In this document: positions 7,040 through 13,957 of the stretch, piece after piece | Position numbering within the stretch: the first letter of the stretch is position 1 | Layout of the letters: every line of letters begins with the position of its first letter | Assembly (NCBI GenBank): GCA_002425405.1 | Contig: DIME01000081.1 | Span: forward strand, 1-20,643 | Source: Candidatus Accumulibacter vicinus | GTDB taxonomy: Bacteria; Pseudomonadota; Gammaproteobacteria; Burkholderiales; Rhodocyclaceae | Reading direction: 5' to 3' | Length of the DNA: 20,643 bases | The notes under the pieces: model-generated | What the model saw: the letters and a program-made list of their open reading frames with translations, nothing else | The model's database searches: none | What the model was told of the DNA's origin: nothing | Position numbers and translations under genes: made by a program

Positions 7040-8239
7040 ATGTCAAAACTGCTGTCAGTCGCGGAACCTGGCCCGCAACGAGACGCATCGACTGGAAAAT
7101 TTGCGCTCTGGGCCCTGGGTTTTCGGCCGTTCTATTTGCTTGCCAGTATCTTCGCCGCGTTGTCGATTCCGCTTTGGGTGGCCCAATACACGGGATACTT
7201 GCCGGTCAGTTTGATGCACGGCTCTGCTTGGCACGGCCATGAGATGTTGTTCGGGTATACGCTGGCGGTAGTCGCCGGGTTCCTCTTCACGGCCGGCCGT
7301 AACTGGACCGGACAGCCGACGCCGACCGGCGGCGTGCTGTTTGCCTTTGCCTTGCTCTGGACCGCCGGACGAGTCCTGGTGCTGACGCCCTACGTGACCG
7401 CGGCAGCCCTGGTGAACATCGCATTTCCGGTAGCGGTCGGGATCGGGCTGGTCATCCCTTTGGTGAAGAGCCGTAATCGGCGCAACTACTTCTTCGTCGC
7501 GCTGCTGATGCTTCTTGGCGCAGCCGTTCTGGCCATGCATCTTTCCTGGCTCGGAATGCTGGCCTGGCCCGAACGGGCGAGTTTGCAGGTTGGACTCGAT
7601 GTCGTCCTGTTCATCATCGCGGTGATGGGTGGACGGGTGATCCCCATGTTTACCAACAACGGTATTCCGGGTACGCAAGCCATTCGCCATCCACTCGTTG
7701 AAAAGATCGCACTCGGATGTGTACTGATTTTGCTGGCTGCCGACATTCTGTCGGCGCCAGCAACGGTGATCGCAACGATTGCGCTGGCTGCAGCCGTGGT
7801 GCACGCGGCCCGGCTCTACCTCTGGCAGCCTTGGCGAACCTTCGCTACGCCGCTGGTATGGGTGCTGCATGTGGCCTACGGCTGGATTGTCATCTATCTC
7901 GTGCTGCGTGCACTGGCGGTGCTCGGTCTGGTTGCCGAGCCACTCGCGATGCACGCGCTGACGATCGGGGCCATTGGCGGCATGACGATCGGTATGATGA
8001 CACGCACCGCGCGCGGCCATACCGGTCGTCCGCTTCTTGCCGATGGTTTCGAGCTGGCCTGTTTCGTCCTCGTCCAAAGCGCAGCGGTGATCCGGGTCTT
8101 CGGGGGCATGATCGTTCCCGAGGCTTATCTGACCACAGTCATCGGTTCGGGGATTTGCTGGTCTCTGGCGTTTGCCTTGTATGCAATTCGGTATTGGCCG
8201 GTGTTGTCGCGGGAGCGGATTGACGGCAAGCCCGGGTAA
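7040..8239 (+). CDS. nnrS: NnrS family protein (nitrosative stress, multi-pass membrane)
   Basis: A roughly 399-residue integral membrane protein with about twelve hydrophobic helices, matching NnrS, a haem- and copper-containing inner-membrane protein linked to tolerance of nitric oxide during denitrification. Family features seen are ALGFRPFYLLAS near residue 25, the histidine-rich HGSAWHGHEMLFGY, GGRVIPMFTNNGIPG in the middle, and MTIGMMTRTARGHTGRPL. ATG 7040 has GGA seven bases upstream; an in-frame ATG at 7028 would add four residues but lacks a ribosome-binding site. Other denitrification genes are not present in this window, so the context does not define the NO source. Confidence 0.93.
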   Translation: MSKLLSVAEPGPQRDASTGKFALWALGFRPFYLLASIFAALSIPLWVAQYTGYLPVSLMHGSAWHGHEMLFGYTLAVVAGFLFTAGRNWTGQPTPTGGVLFAFALLWTAGRVLVLTPYVTAAALVNIAFPVAVGIGLVIPLVKSRNRRNYFFVALLMLLGAAVLAMHLSWLGMLAWPERASLQVGLDVVLFIIAVMGGRVIPMFTNNGIPGTQAIRHPLVEKIALGCVLILLAADILSAPATVIATIALAAAVVHAARLYLWQPWRTFATPLVWVLHVAYGWIVIYLVLRALAVLGLVAEPLAMHALTIGAIGGMTIGMMTRTARGHTGRPLLADGFELACFVLVQSAAVIRVFGGMIVPEAYLTTVIGSGICWSLAFALYAIRYWPVLSRERIDGKPG

Positions 8240-8353
8240 GCCCTTTTGCACACCCCCGGACTTGGTGCTGTCCCCGGTCGCAACGAGAAACCGGTATCAA
8301 GCGGCCTGACGGCAGAGGGTAAAATGGCGACTCACCTTGCCAGGAGTCCCCCC

Positions 8354-8878
8354 ATGAACGTTTCCCTTGTTCTGACCGTGATCGGAGATGACCATCCAGG
8401 TCTTGTCGAACAGCTTGCCACCACCATCAGTCAGCACCAGGGCAACTGGCTGGAGTCGTCGATGTCGAACCTATCCGGCAAGTTCGCGGGGATTGTCTGC
8501 GTCAGCGTCGCGGAGCCACAACTGGACGCGCTTTCCAAAGCGCTCGCCGCTTTGCCCGGCCTGCGTGTCACTTCCGAGGTTTCCCGCCTGTCCGCAGCTC
8601 AGGCCGGCCAGCGACGGTTGAAGCTTTCGCTGGTGGGTCATGACCGTATCGGCATCGTTCGCGAAGTCTCGCAGGTACTTGCCCGGCATGCGCTCAATGT
8701 CGAGGATCTCAGCACCTACACAGCGAGTGCGCCAATGTCGGCAGGGATGCTCTTCCATGCCAGTATCGAGTTGACTGCCGCATCAAAGTTCGACGTGAGC
8801 GAACTGACCCGTGAGCTGGAGAGTCTGTCGAACGACCTGATGGTCGATATCACCCTCGACGAAGCCGATCGCACCTGA
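8354..8878 (+). CDS. GcvR-like protein with two ACT domains
   Basis: A 174-residue cytoplasmic protein made of two ACT domains. The first starts LVLTVIGDDHPGLVEQL (6-21) and the second LKLSLVGHDRIGIVREVS (89-106), the paired GxDxPG/GxDRxG pattern of the glycine cleavage system repressor GcvR. In E. coli GcvR binds GcvA and modulates gcv expression; many homologues lack that partner, so the role here is inferred from family. ATG 8354 has AGGAG seven bases upstream. The open frame back to 8246 is not needed for the fold. A TAAAAT box at about 8320 could be a -10, but no good -35 was found. Convergent with the ankyrin gene, 56 bases apart. Confidence 0.88.
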   Translation: MNVSLVLTVIGDDHPGLVEQLATTISQHQGNWLESSMSNLSGKFAGIVCVSVAEPQLDALSKALAALPGLRVTSEVSRLSAAQAGQRRLKLSLVGHDRIGIVREVSQVLARHALNVEDLSTYTASAPMSAGMLFHASIELTAASKFDVSELTRELESLSNDLMVDITLDEADRT

Positions 8879-8934
8879 GCGGTCTTGTTGCCGTTGGCTA
8901 GGCCACGCAGGCACGATGGCCATCCATCACCCGA

Positions 8935-9447
8935 CTACTTCTTCTTTTCCATTTCTCGTGCCGCCCGGATCATGTCGGCATCCAGCACTGCCGTGTTGGT
9001 TCCATAGCAGCTGAACATTTCGATTTCCTCGAAGACGACCGGCGGCTCAGGGTGGTATTCACCGGCGCCGGCAGTCTTCGCGCTGTATTGCTGACCTCGC
9101 AAGCGGGCGATCATCATCTCCTGTTCGGACAGTCCAGTCTGCATTCCCGGCGGGACCTTAGCCCCTAATTCGATCAGGGTCTTGACAACCTCTTTGCGGT
9201 TGCCGCGAACGGCCATCGACAACGGCGAGGTGGGTTGGGCATTATCCGGGGTGTTGACTTTCGCGCCACGGCTGACCAGCTCGCGGACGATGTCGGCGTA
9301 TCCCATGAAACACGCGACACCGAGCGGCAAACCGGGGTCGCCCCGACCATCCAGCAACTCTGCCGATGCGCCAGCGTCGAGTACCGCCCGGACATCGTGA
9401 AGACGCCCTGAGCGAATGGCTTTAAGCAAGTCTATGCCAACGTTCAC
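8935..9447 (-). CDS. Ankyrin-repeat protein
   Basis: A 170-residue soluble protein with about three ankyrin repeats (roughly 4-33, 38-66 and 73-98), visible in units such as GVACFMGYADIVRELVSRGAKV and AVRGNRKEVVKTLIELGAKV. The last 70 residues are not ankyrin: they hold a glutamine/arginine-rich helix, a proline-rich segment, and the charged tail AAREMEKKK. No signal peptide. It starts at GTG 9447 with GGAGG six bases upstream, a strong site that favours GTG over later starts. It follows the RraA-family gene by 28 bases on the same strand, so it is probably the last gene of the clpS-clpA-rraA unit. Partner and function unknown. Confidence 0.82.
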   Translation of the reverse strand: MNVGIDLLKAIRSGRLHDVRAVLDAGASAELLDGRGDPGLPLGVACFMGYADIVRELVSRGAKVNTPDNAQPTSPLSMAVRGNRKEVVKTLIELGAKVPPGMQTGLSEQEMMIARLRGQQYSAKTAGAGEYHPEPPVVFEEIEMFSCYGTNTAVLDADMIRAAREMEKKK

Positions 9448-9475
9448 GCTTGACCTCCGATCCTGTGGCCTGGTT

Positions 9476-9970
9476 TCAGCTTAATGGCTGCTCACTGACG
9501 ACGACCCCATCGCCGTCAACATAAATCCACTCACCCGGCCTGAAAGTGACGCCACCGAAACTGACGGCCAGATCGCGGTCGCCGACGCCTTTCTTGATGC
9601 TCTTCAGGGGGTGCGTATCCAGCGCGCGCAGGCCGATGTCGATACGGCTGATGTCTTCCGAATCGCGGATGCAGCCGTAGACCACGATCCCTTCCCAGGC
9701 ATTCCTGTGAGCCAGGATTGCCAACTGGTCACCGACCAGCGCGCAACGCATCGAACCACCGCCGTCAATCACCAGGACCTTGTCCCTGCCTTGTTCAGCA
9801 AGAACTTCACGGACCAGAGAGTTGTCCTCGAACAGCTTCAGCGTGACGATCTGGCCAGAGAAAGCGGAGCGGCCCCCATAATGCCGAAACATGGGTGCGA
9901 CAATACGGATGCTGCCAGCTTGAATTCTGGCCTCGTTATTGTCCAGCAAGTCGGGAGTCTTGAAACGCAT
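9476..9970 (-). CDS. rraA: RraA-family protein (RNase E regulator-like or class II oxoacid aldolase)
   Basis: A 164-residue RraA-family protein. Recognisable blocks are VLVIDGGGSMRCALVGDQLA (66-85, matching the ligand/anion-binding loop) and EGIVVYGCIRDSEDI (93-107). In E. coli, RraA binds RNase E and inhibits it; related enzymes are 4-hydroxy-4-methyl-2-oxoglutarate aldolases that also decarboxylate oxaloacetate. As I recall, those active enzymes carry adjacent Arg-Asp residues that E. coli RraA lacks, and here R102-D103 are present, so enzymatic activity is possible. The gene lies 63 bases after clpA on the same strand. The ATG has only a weak upstream AGG. Family assignment is firm; the choice between regulator and enzyme is open. 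Confidence 0.88.
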   Translation of the reverse strand: MRFKTPDLLDNNEARIQAGSIRIVAPMFRHYGGRSAFSGQIVTLKLFEDNSLVREVLAEQGRDKVLVIDGGGSMRCALVGDQLAILAHRNAWEGIVVYGCIRDSEDISRIDIGLRALDTHPLKSIKKGVGDRDLAVSFGGVTFRPGEWIYVDGDGVVVSEQPLS

Positions 9971-10033
9971 GCGGCTGGCCTGGGCGATGGTGGTTCAGGA
10001 AATGAGCATTGCTCTTGGCATGGTCGTGGCTGC

Positions 10034-12292
10034 TCAGGCCAGCACCGCGTGTTCTTCTTCGAAAGTCAGCTTCACTTTCTTGTTTTCGTCGATGTCGACG
10101 GTGACGTGGCCGCCGGAGGCCAGTCGCCCGAACAGCAACTCGTCGGCCAGCGAGGCGCGGATGGTGTCCTGAATCAGGCGAGCCATCGGGCGGGCACCCA
10201 TCAGCGGATCGAAGCCTTTCGCGGCGAGATCCTCTTTCAGTGCCGTGGTGAACACCGCCTCCACCTTTTTTTCATGCAGTTGTGCCTCGAGTTGCATCAG
10301 GAACTTGTCTACGACCCGCAGGATGACGGCGTGGTCAAGCGCTCCGAACGAGATGGTGGCGTCGATCCGGTTGCGGAATTCGGGAGTAAAAATCCGCTTG
10401 ATCTCGGCCATCTCGTCGCCAGCCTTTCGGGTTGGGTTGAAACCCATCGTTGCTTTCTGGATAGCTTCCTGACCAGCATTGGTGGTCATGATGATCACCA
10501 CATTGCGGAAATCTGCCTTGCGTCCGTTGTTGTCGGTCAGCGTGCCGTGGTCCATGACCTGCAAAAGAATATTGTAGATGTCAGGATGCGCCTTTTCAAT
10601 CTCGTCGAGCAACAGGACACTGTACGGTTTCTTGGTGACCGCTTCGGTCAGCAATCCGCCCTGATCGAAGCCGACGTAGCCCGGTGGCGCACCGATCAGG
10701 CGCGAGACGGCGTGCCGTTCCATGTACTCCGACATGTCGAAACGCACCAGTTCATTACCAAGACAATACGCCAGTTGTTTGGCGACCTCGGTTTTGCCGA
10801 CCCCCGTTGGTCCCGAAAAAAGGAAGCTGCCAATCGGCCTGGTGGGGTTGCCGAGACCGGAGCGGGCCATCTTGATTGCTCTGGCAAGCGCATCGATGGC
10901 TGCATCCTGGCCAAAAACCACGGCTTTCAGGTCACGGTCGAGATTCCTCAGGTTGTTGCGGTCGTCGGACGAAACGTGGGTCGAGGGAATACGCGCAATC
11001 TTGGCGACGATCTCCTCGATGTCGATCTTGCCGATCAGTTTCTTCTGTCTGGACTTGGGAAGGATCCGTTGTGCGGCGCCCGCTTCGTCGATGACATCAA
11101 TGGCCTTGTCCGGCAGGTGGCGGTCGGTAATGTAACGAACCGAGAGTTCGACGGCCGAGGTCAATGCCGCAGCCGAGTACTTGATGCCATGATGGGATTC
11201 GAAGCGTGACTTGAGTCCCTTGAGGATCTCGACCGCCTCGGCGCTCGACGGCTCGTTGACGTCGATTTTCTGGAAGCGCCGTGAAAGCGCGTGGTCCTTT
11301 TCAAAAATGCCGCGATATTCGGTGTAGGTCGTCGCACCGATGCACTTCAACTGGCCAGTGGACAGCGCGGGCTTGAGCAGGTTCGACGCATCGAGGGTGC
11401 CGCCTGAAGCCGATCCTGCGCCGATCAGGGTGTGAATTTCGTCAATGAACAGAATCGCCTGCGGATTGTCGCTGAGTTGCTTCAAGACTCCCTTTAGCCG
11501 CTGTTCGAAATCACCGCGATACTTGGTGCCGGCCAGCAGAGATCCCATATCAAGACAGTAGACATTGGCTTTGGCGAGAATCTCGGGAATCTCACATTCG
11601 ACGATCCGGCGTGCCAGCCCTTCGGCAATGGCGGTTTTTCCGACACCCGCTTCGCCGACCAGCAGTGGATTGTTCTTGCGTCGGCGGCAGAGCGTCTGGA
11701 TAACCCGCTCAAGCTCACGGTCACGGCCAATCAGCGGGTCTATCTTGCCCTGGAGAGCCAAGGCGTTGAGATTGATGGTATAGCTCTCGAGTGGGCCAGC
11801 AGCGCTTGGCTGTTCGCTTTCCGCCTCGACTTCCGGTTCGTTGCGCGGCGCGCTCTGCGGCACCTTGCTGATTCCGTGCGAGATGAAGTTGACTACATCG
11901 AGGCGACTGACCCCCTGTTTTTGCAGGTAATAAACCGCATGCGAATCCTTTTCGCCAAAAATTGCGACCAGAACATTGGCGCCGTTGACTTCCTTCCTGC
12001 CGGAAGACTGAACGTGCAGGATGGCGCGCTGAATCACGCGCTGGAAACCCAGGGTCGGTTGCGTATCGATCTCGTCATCACCAGCGACCGTTGGCGTGTG
12101 TTCACTGATGAAGCGGGTCAGATCCCGACGTAGTTGCTCAATACCTGCTCCGCAGGCGCGCAGGGTCTCAGCAGCCGATGGGTTGTCGAGCAGTGCCAGC
12201 AGCAGGTGTTCGACGGTGATGAATTCATGGCGTTTCTGCCGCGCCTCGACAAATGCCATGTGCAAGCTGACTTCAAGTTCCTGCGCAATCAT
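10034..12292 (-). CDS. clpA: ATP-dependent Clp protease ATPase subunit ClpA
   Basis: A 752-residue AAA+ unfoldase that feeds substrates to ClpP, close to the 758-residue E. coli protein. Order: Clp-N double repeat (1-140), linker, first ATPase module with Walker A GEAGVGKT (213-220) and Walker B LFIDE (281-285), second module with GPTGVGKT (494-501) and LLLDE (560-564). The ClpP-docking loop reads MGF near 616-618, where E. coli has IGL. The protein ends after the C-terminal small domain. The ATG follows the clpS stop directly (TAAATG), with GGAGG eight bases upstream inside the clpS end, so translation is coupled. ClpS is the adaptor for N-degron substrates. clpP is not in this window. Confidence 0.97.
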   Translation of the reverse strand: MIAQELEVSLHMAFVEARQKRHEFITVEHLLLALLDNPSAAETLRACGAGIEQLRRDLTRFISEHTPTVAGDDEIDTQPTLGFQRVIQRAILHVQSSGRKEVNGANVLVAIFGEKDSHAVYYLQKQGVSRLDVVNFISHGISKVPQSAPRNEPEVEAESEQPSAAGPLESYTINLNALALQGKIDPLIGRDRELERVIQTLCRRRKNNPLLVGEAGVGKTAIAEGLARRIVECEIPEILAKANVYCLDMGSLLAGTKYRGDFEQRLKGVLKQLSDNPQAILFIDEIHTLIGAGSASGGTLDASNLLKPALSTGQLKCIGATTYTEYRGIFEKDHALSRRFQKIDVNEPSSAEAVEILKGLKSRFESHHGIKYSAAALTSAVELSVRYITDRHLPDKAIDVIDEAGAAQRILPKSRQKKLIGKIDIEEIVAKIARIPSTHVSSDDRNNLRNLDRDLKAVVFGQDAAIDALARAIKMARSGLGNPTRPIGSFLFSGPTGVGKTEVAKQLAYCLGNELVRFDMSEYMERHAVSRLIGAPPGYVGFDQGGLLTEAVTKKPYSVLLLDEIEKAHPDIYNILLQVMDHGTLTDNNGRKADFRNVVIIMTTNAGQEAIQKATMGFNPTRKAGDEMAEIKRIFTPEFRNRIDATISFGALDHAVILRVVDKFLMQLEAQLHEKKVEAVFTTALKEDLAAKGFDPLMGARPMARLIQDTIRASLADELLFGRLASGGHVTVDIDENKKVKLTFEEEHAVLA

Positions 12293-12601
12293 TTAATTTT
12301 CCTCCATTACGCACGCCAGGGGATGCTGGTTACTGCGTGCGAAGGTTGTAACCTGTTGAACCTTCGTGGCGGCGACGTCGCGCGGAAATATTCCACAGAC
12401 GCCGCGGCCCTCGGTATGAACTTTGAGCATGATACGCGTCGCATGTTCTCGATCAAGGCCAAAAAATCTTTGCAGAACGACAATCACGAAATCCATCGGG
12501 GTAAAATCGTCGTTCAGCAACAGGACCTTGTACAAGGGCGGAGGCGCGAGTTGCGTGCGTTTCGCTTCGAGCAGGGAACTGTCTTGATGCTTTGTGGCCA
12601 T
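12293..12601 (-). CDS. clpS: ClpA adaptor protein ClpS
   Basis: A 102-residue adaptor that binds N-degron substrates and delivers them to ClpAP. The core motifs are YKVLLLNDDFTPMDFVI (24-40), which forms the N-end-residue pocket and ClpA contact, and HTEGRGVCGIFPRDVA (62-77). The flexible N-terminal tail (1-20) is typical. The stop codon touches the clpA start. No Shine-Dalgarno sequence precedes the ATG. Instead a TAGAAT box lies six bases upstream, so the transcript may begin at or next to the start codon. Divergent from the cold-shock gene. Confidence 0.96.
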   Translation of the reverse strand: MATKHQDSSLLEAKRTQLAPPPLYKVLLLNDDFTPMDFVIVVLQRFFGLDREHATRIMLKVHTEGRGVCGIFPRDVAATKVQQVTTFARSNQHPLACVMEEN

Positions 12602-12607
12602 GACTTA

Positions 12608-12635
12608 ATTCTAACCAGTCTTTGCGGATGCGCAA
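12608..12635 (-). promoter_or_regulatory. Candidate promoter of clpS-clpA, leaderless arrangement
   Basis: On the minus strand TTGCGC (12630-12635) and TAGAAT (12608-12613) are separated by 16 bases, matching the sigma-70 consensus at 4/6 and 5/6 positions. Only six bases separate the -10 box from the clpS ATG, which would place transcription start at the start codon. A promoter further upstream cannot be excluded. Confidence 0.45.
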
Positions 12636-12699
12636 TACCAGTCTTGCCCTTTTTCGGGATCGCCAGACGGCTGCGGCCAGCAGTCGACATTGAAAACGC

Positions 12700-12729
12700 T
12701 TGACGCCGCTGCCCGATCTAGCGTAAAAC
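12700..12729 (+). promoter_or_regulatory. Candidate promoter of the cold-shock gene
   Basis: TTGACG (12700-12705) and TAAAAC (12724-12729) are separated by 18 bases, a reasonable sigma-70 pair. Transcription from here gives a leader of about 125 bases before the ATG at 12863. Long leaders are typical of cold-inducible csp mRNAs, where the untranslated region acts as a thermosensor; no cold-box sequence was recognised. Confidence 0.45.
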
Positions 12730-12862
12730 GCTCAAATGCTCTTAATACAGGCGGCTGGTTGATGTGTATCCATGTCTGAGATCGCTGACCAGTTGGTGTT
12801 GAATGAGAAGCATGCAAGTCGGGCGATACCCGGGTTTAGTCTTTTTTCAAGGAAGTGGCAAG

Positions 12863-13066
12863 ATGGCAACAGGTACAGTGAAGTGGTTCAATGACGCCAA
12901 AGGTTTCGGCTTCATTACTCCGGATGATGGGAGCGAAGATCTATTCGCCCATTTCTCCGCGATCACCATGGGCGGTTTCAAGACCCTCAAAGAGGGCGAG
13001 AAGGTTTCCTTCGACGTGACGCAGGGCCCGAAGGGCAAGCAGGCCTCGAATATTTCGCGCGCCTGA
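12863..13066 (+). CDS. Cold-shock protein (CspA family)
   Basis: A 67-residue single cold-shock domain that binds single-stranded RNA and DNA and acts as an RNA chaperone. RNP1 KGFGFI (13-18) and RNP2 DLFAHF (26-31) are intact, and the protein begins MATGTVKWFND as usual. I start at ATG 12863, because the open frame back to 12803 adds nothing like the family; AAGGA lies about nine bases upstream. The gene has a long leader and is followed 21 bases later by a strong intrinsic terminator, so it is probably monocistronic. Whether it is cold induced is not shown by the coding sequence. Confidence 0.96.
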   Translation: MATGTVKWFNDAKGFGFITPDDGSEDLFAHFSAITMGGFKTLKEGEKVSFDVTQGPKGKQASNISRA

Positions 13067-13087
13067 TTTTTTGGGTGTGCAATAGGG

Positions 13088-13111
13088 ACCCGCCTCCGGC
13101 GGGTTTTTTTT
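13088..13111 (+). terminator. Intrinsic terminator of the cold-shock gene
   Basis: ACCCGCC (13088-13094) and GGCGGGT (13098-13104) form a perfect seven-pair stem with a three-base TCC loop, followed by an unbroken run of eight T. Position and form are those of a Rho-independent terminator for the plus strand. Confidence 0.92.
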
Positions 13112-13133
13112 CGTATCACGCCTGGATCTCGAT

Positions 13134-13164
13134 CACATGCCGCCGGCTTTCGTGCCGGCATGTG
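13134..13164. repeat. GC-rich hairpin after the terminator
   Basis: CACATGCCG (13134-13142) and CGGCATGTG (13156-13164) are perfect nine-base inverted arms around a 13-base loop. An alternative inner hairpin uses the two GCCGGC copies around TTTCGT. No T run follows, so it is not an obvious terminator. It may be a REP-like element or a transcript-stabilising hairpin. Confidence 0.55.
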
Positions 13165-13186
13165 CATGGTGCGACCTCGTCATTTC

Positions 13187-13331
13187 AGAGGTTGTGAATA
13201 AATCTACTGCGCGACCGATCTGCTGCGTTGCTCAGTCGCTCACTCCTCGCCTATCCACTGGATAGGTCTCGTCGTTCGCTCCCTCGCGCCTTGCATCTCG
13301 GCCTGCTCGCGACGATTTCTTCACCACCTCT
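13187..13331. repeat. 145-bp imperfect palindrome, MITE/REP-like element
   Basis: The ends are inverted copies of each other: the left 18 bases (13187-13204, starting AGAGGTTGTGAA) match the reverse complement of the right 18 bases (13314-13331) at 16 positions. The exact centre carries a perfect hairpin, CCTATCC (13250-13256), ACT, GGATAGG (13260-13266). Between centre and ends the arms match only in part. No coding sequence fits inside. The right end reaches the first base of the moaC stop codon triplet. Such symmetric, non-coding, sharply bounded units are typical of miniature inverted-repeat transposable elements; copy number in the genome is not known from this window. Confidence 0.6.
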
Positions 13332-13813
13332 CAGTTCGCTGTCCAGTGTCCTGACTTGCCGCCGCTTTTCTCGAGCAGGCGGACCTCTTCGATGCGCATC
13401 CCGCGATCGACTGCCTTGCACATGTCGTAGATCGTCAGCAAACCGATACTGGCGGCGCAAAGCGCCTCCATCTCGACACCGGTACGACCGAAACATTCGG
13501 CGCGCGCTGTGCAATGCACGCGGTTGGTCTCTTTGTCGATGGCAAAATCGACCGACACCTTGGTCAAGGCGATCGGGTGACACAAGGGGATCAGGTCGGC
13601 AGTGCGTTTGGCACCTTGAATCGCGGCAATTCGCGCGACGCCGAGAACGTCACCCTTGCGGGTCGAACCTTCCACAATGCGAGCCAGGGTTTCCGGTTTC
13701 ATCAGGATGCTGCCGGTGGCCATCGCCTGTCGGGGGGTCTCGGTCTTTTCGCCGACATCGACCATCTGCGCCTGACCTTGCGGGTTAAAGTGGGTGAGGG
13801 GGTTGGTGGGCAT
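13331..13813 (-). CDS. moaC: Cyclic pyranopterin monophosphate synthase MoaC
   Basis: A 160-residue enzyme of molybdenum cofactor synthesis that converts the MoaA product (3',8-cyclo-GTP) to cyclic pyranopterin monophosphate in the cytoplasm. Family motifs are all present: MVDVGEKTETPRQA (17-30), K53 in STRKGDVLGVARIAAI, LCHPIALTKV (77-86), GVEMEALCAAS (112-122) and DMCKAVDRGM (130-139) with the catalytic lysine. I start at ATG 13813, giving the usual length; an in-frame TTG at 13822 would add three residues, and neither has a clear ribosome-binding site. The stop codon abuts the palindromic repeat, so insertion there may have replaced the native 3' end or terminator. No other moa genes are present. 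Confidence 0.96.
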   Translation of the reverse strand: MPTNPLTHFNPQGQAQMVDVGEKTETPRQAMATGSILMKPETLARIVEGSTRKGDVLGVARIAAIQGAKRTADLIPLCHPIALTKVSVDFAIDKETNRVHCTARAECFGRTGVEMEALCAASIGLLTIYDMCKAVDRGMRIEEVRLLEKSGGKSGHWTAN

Positions 13814-13957
13814 GATCGTCAATGAGGTACACGGGTTCTTGCCAAGGGACGGACCCGGAATGGAGCCGCTGGCATTTGGTAACGGTTAGTAACAATCTGG
13901 CGGCTGGGCATTGGTTATCATAGCACCATCGCTATTCGCTGATGCCTGGGAGCCGCG

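Noticed and set aside
7055..8251. 398-codon minus-strand ORF opposite nnrS
   Set aside because: It is a shadow; the plus strand encodes a clear multi-helix NnrS protein.
9611..11209. 532-codon plus-strand ORF opposite rraA and clpA
   Set aside because: It spans parts of two well-recognised minus-strand genes and has no recognisable domain.
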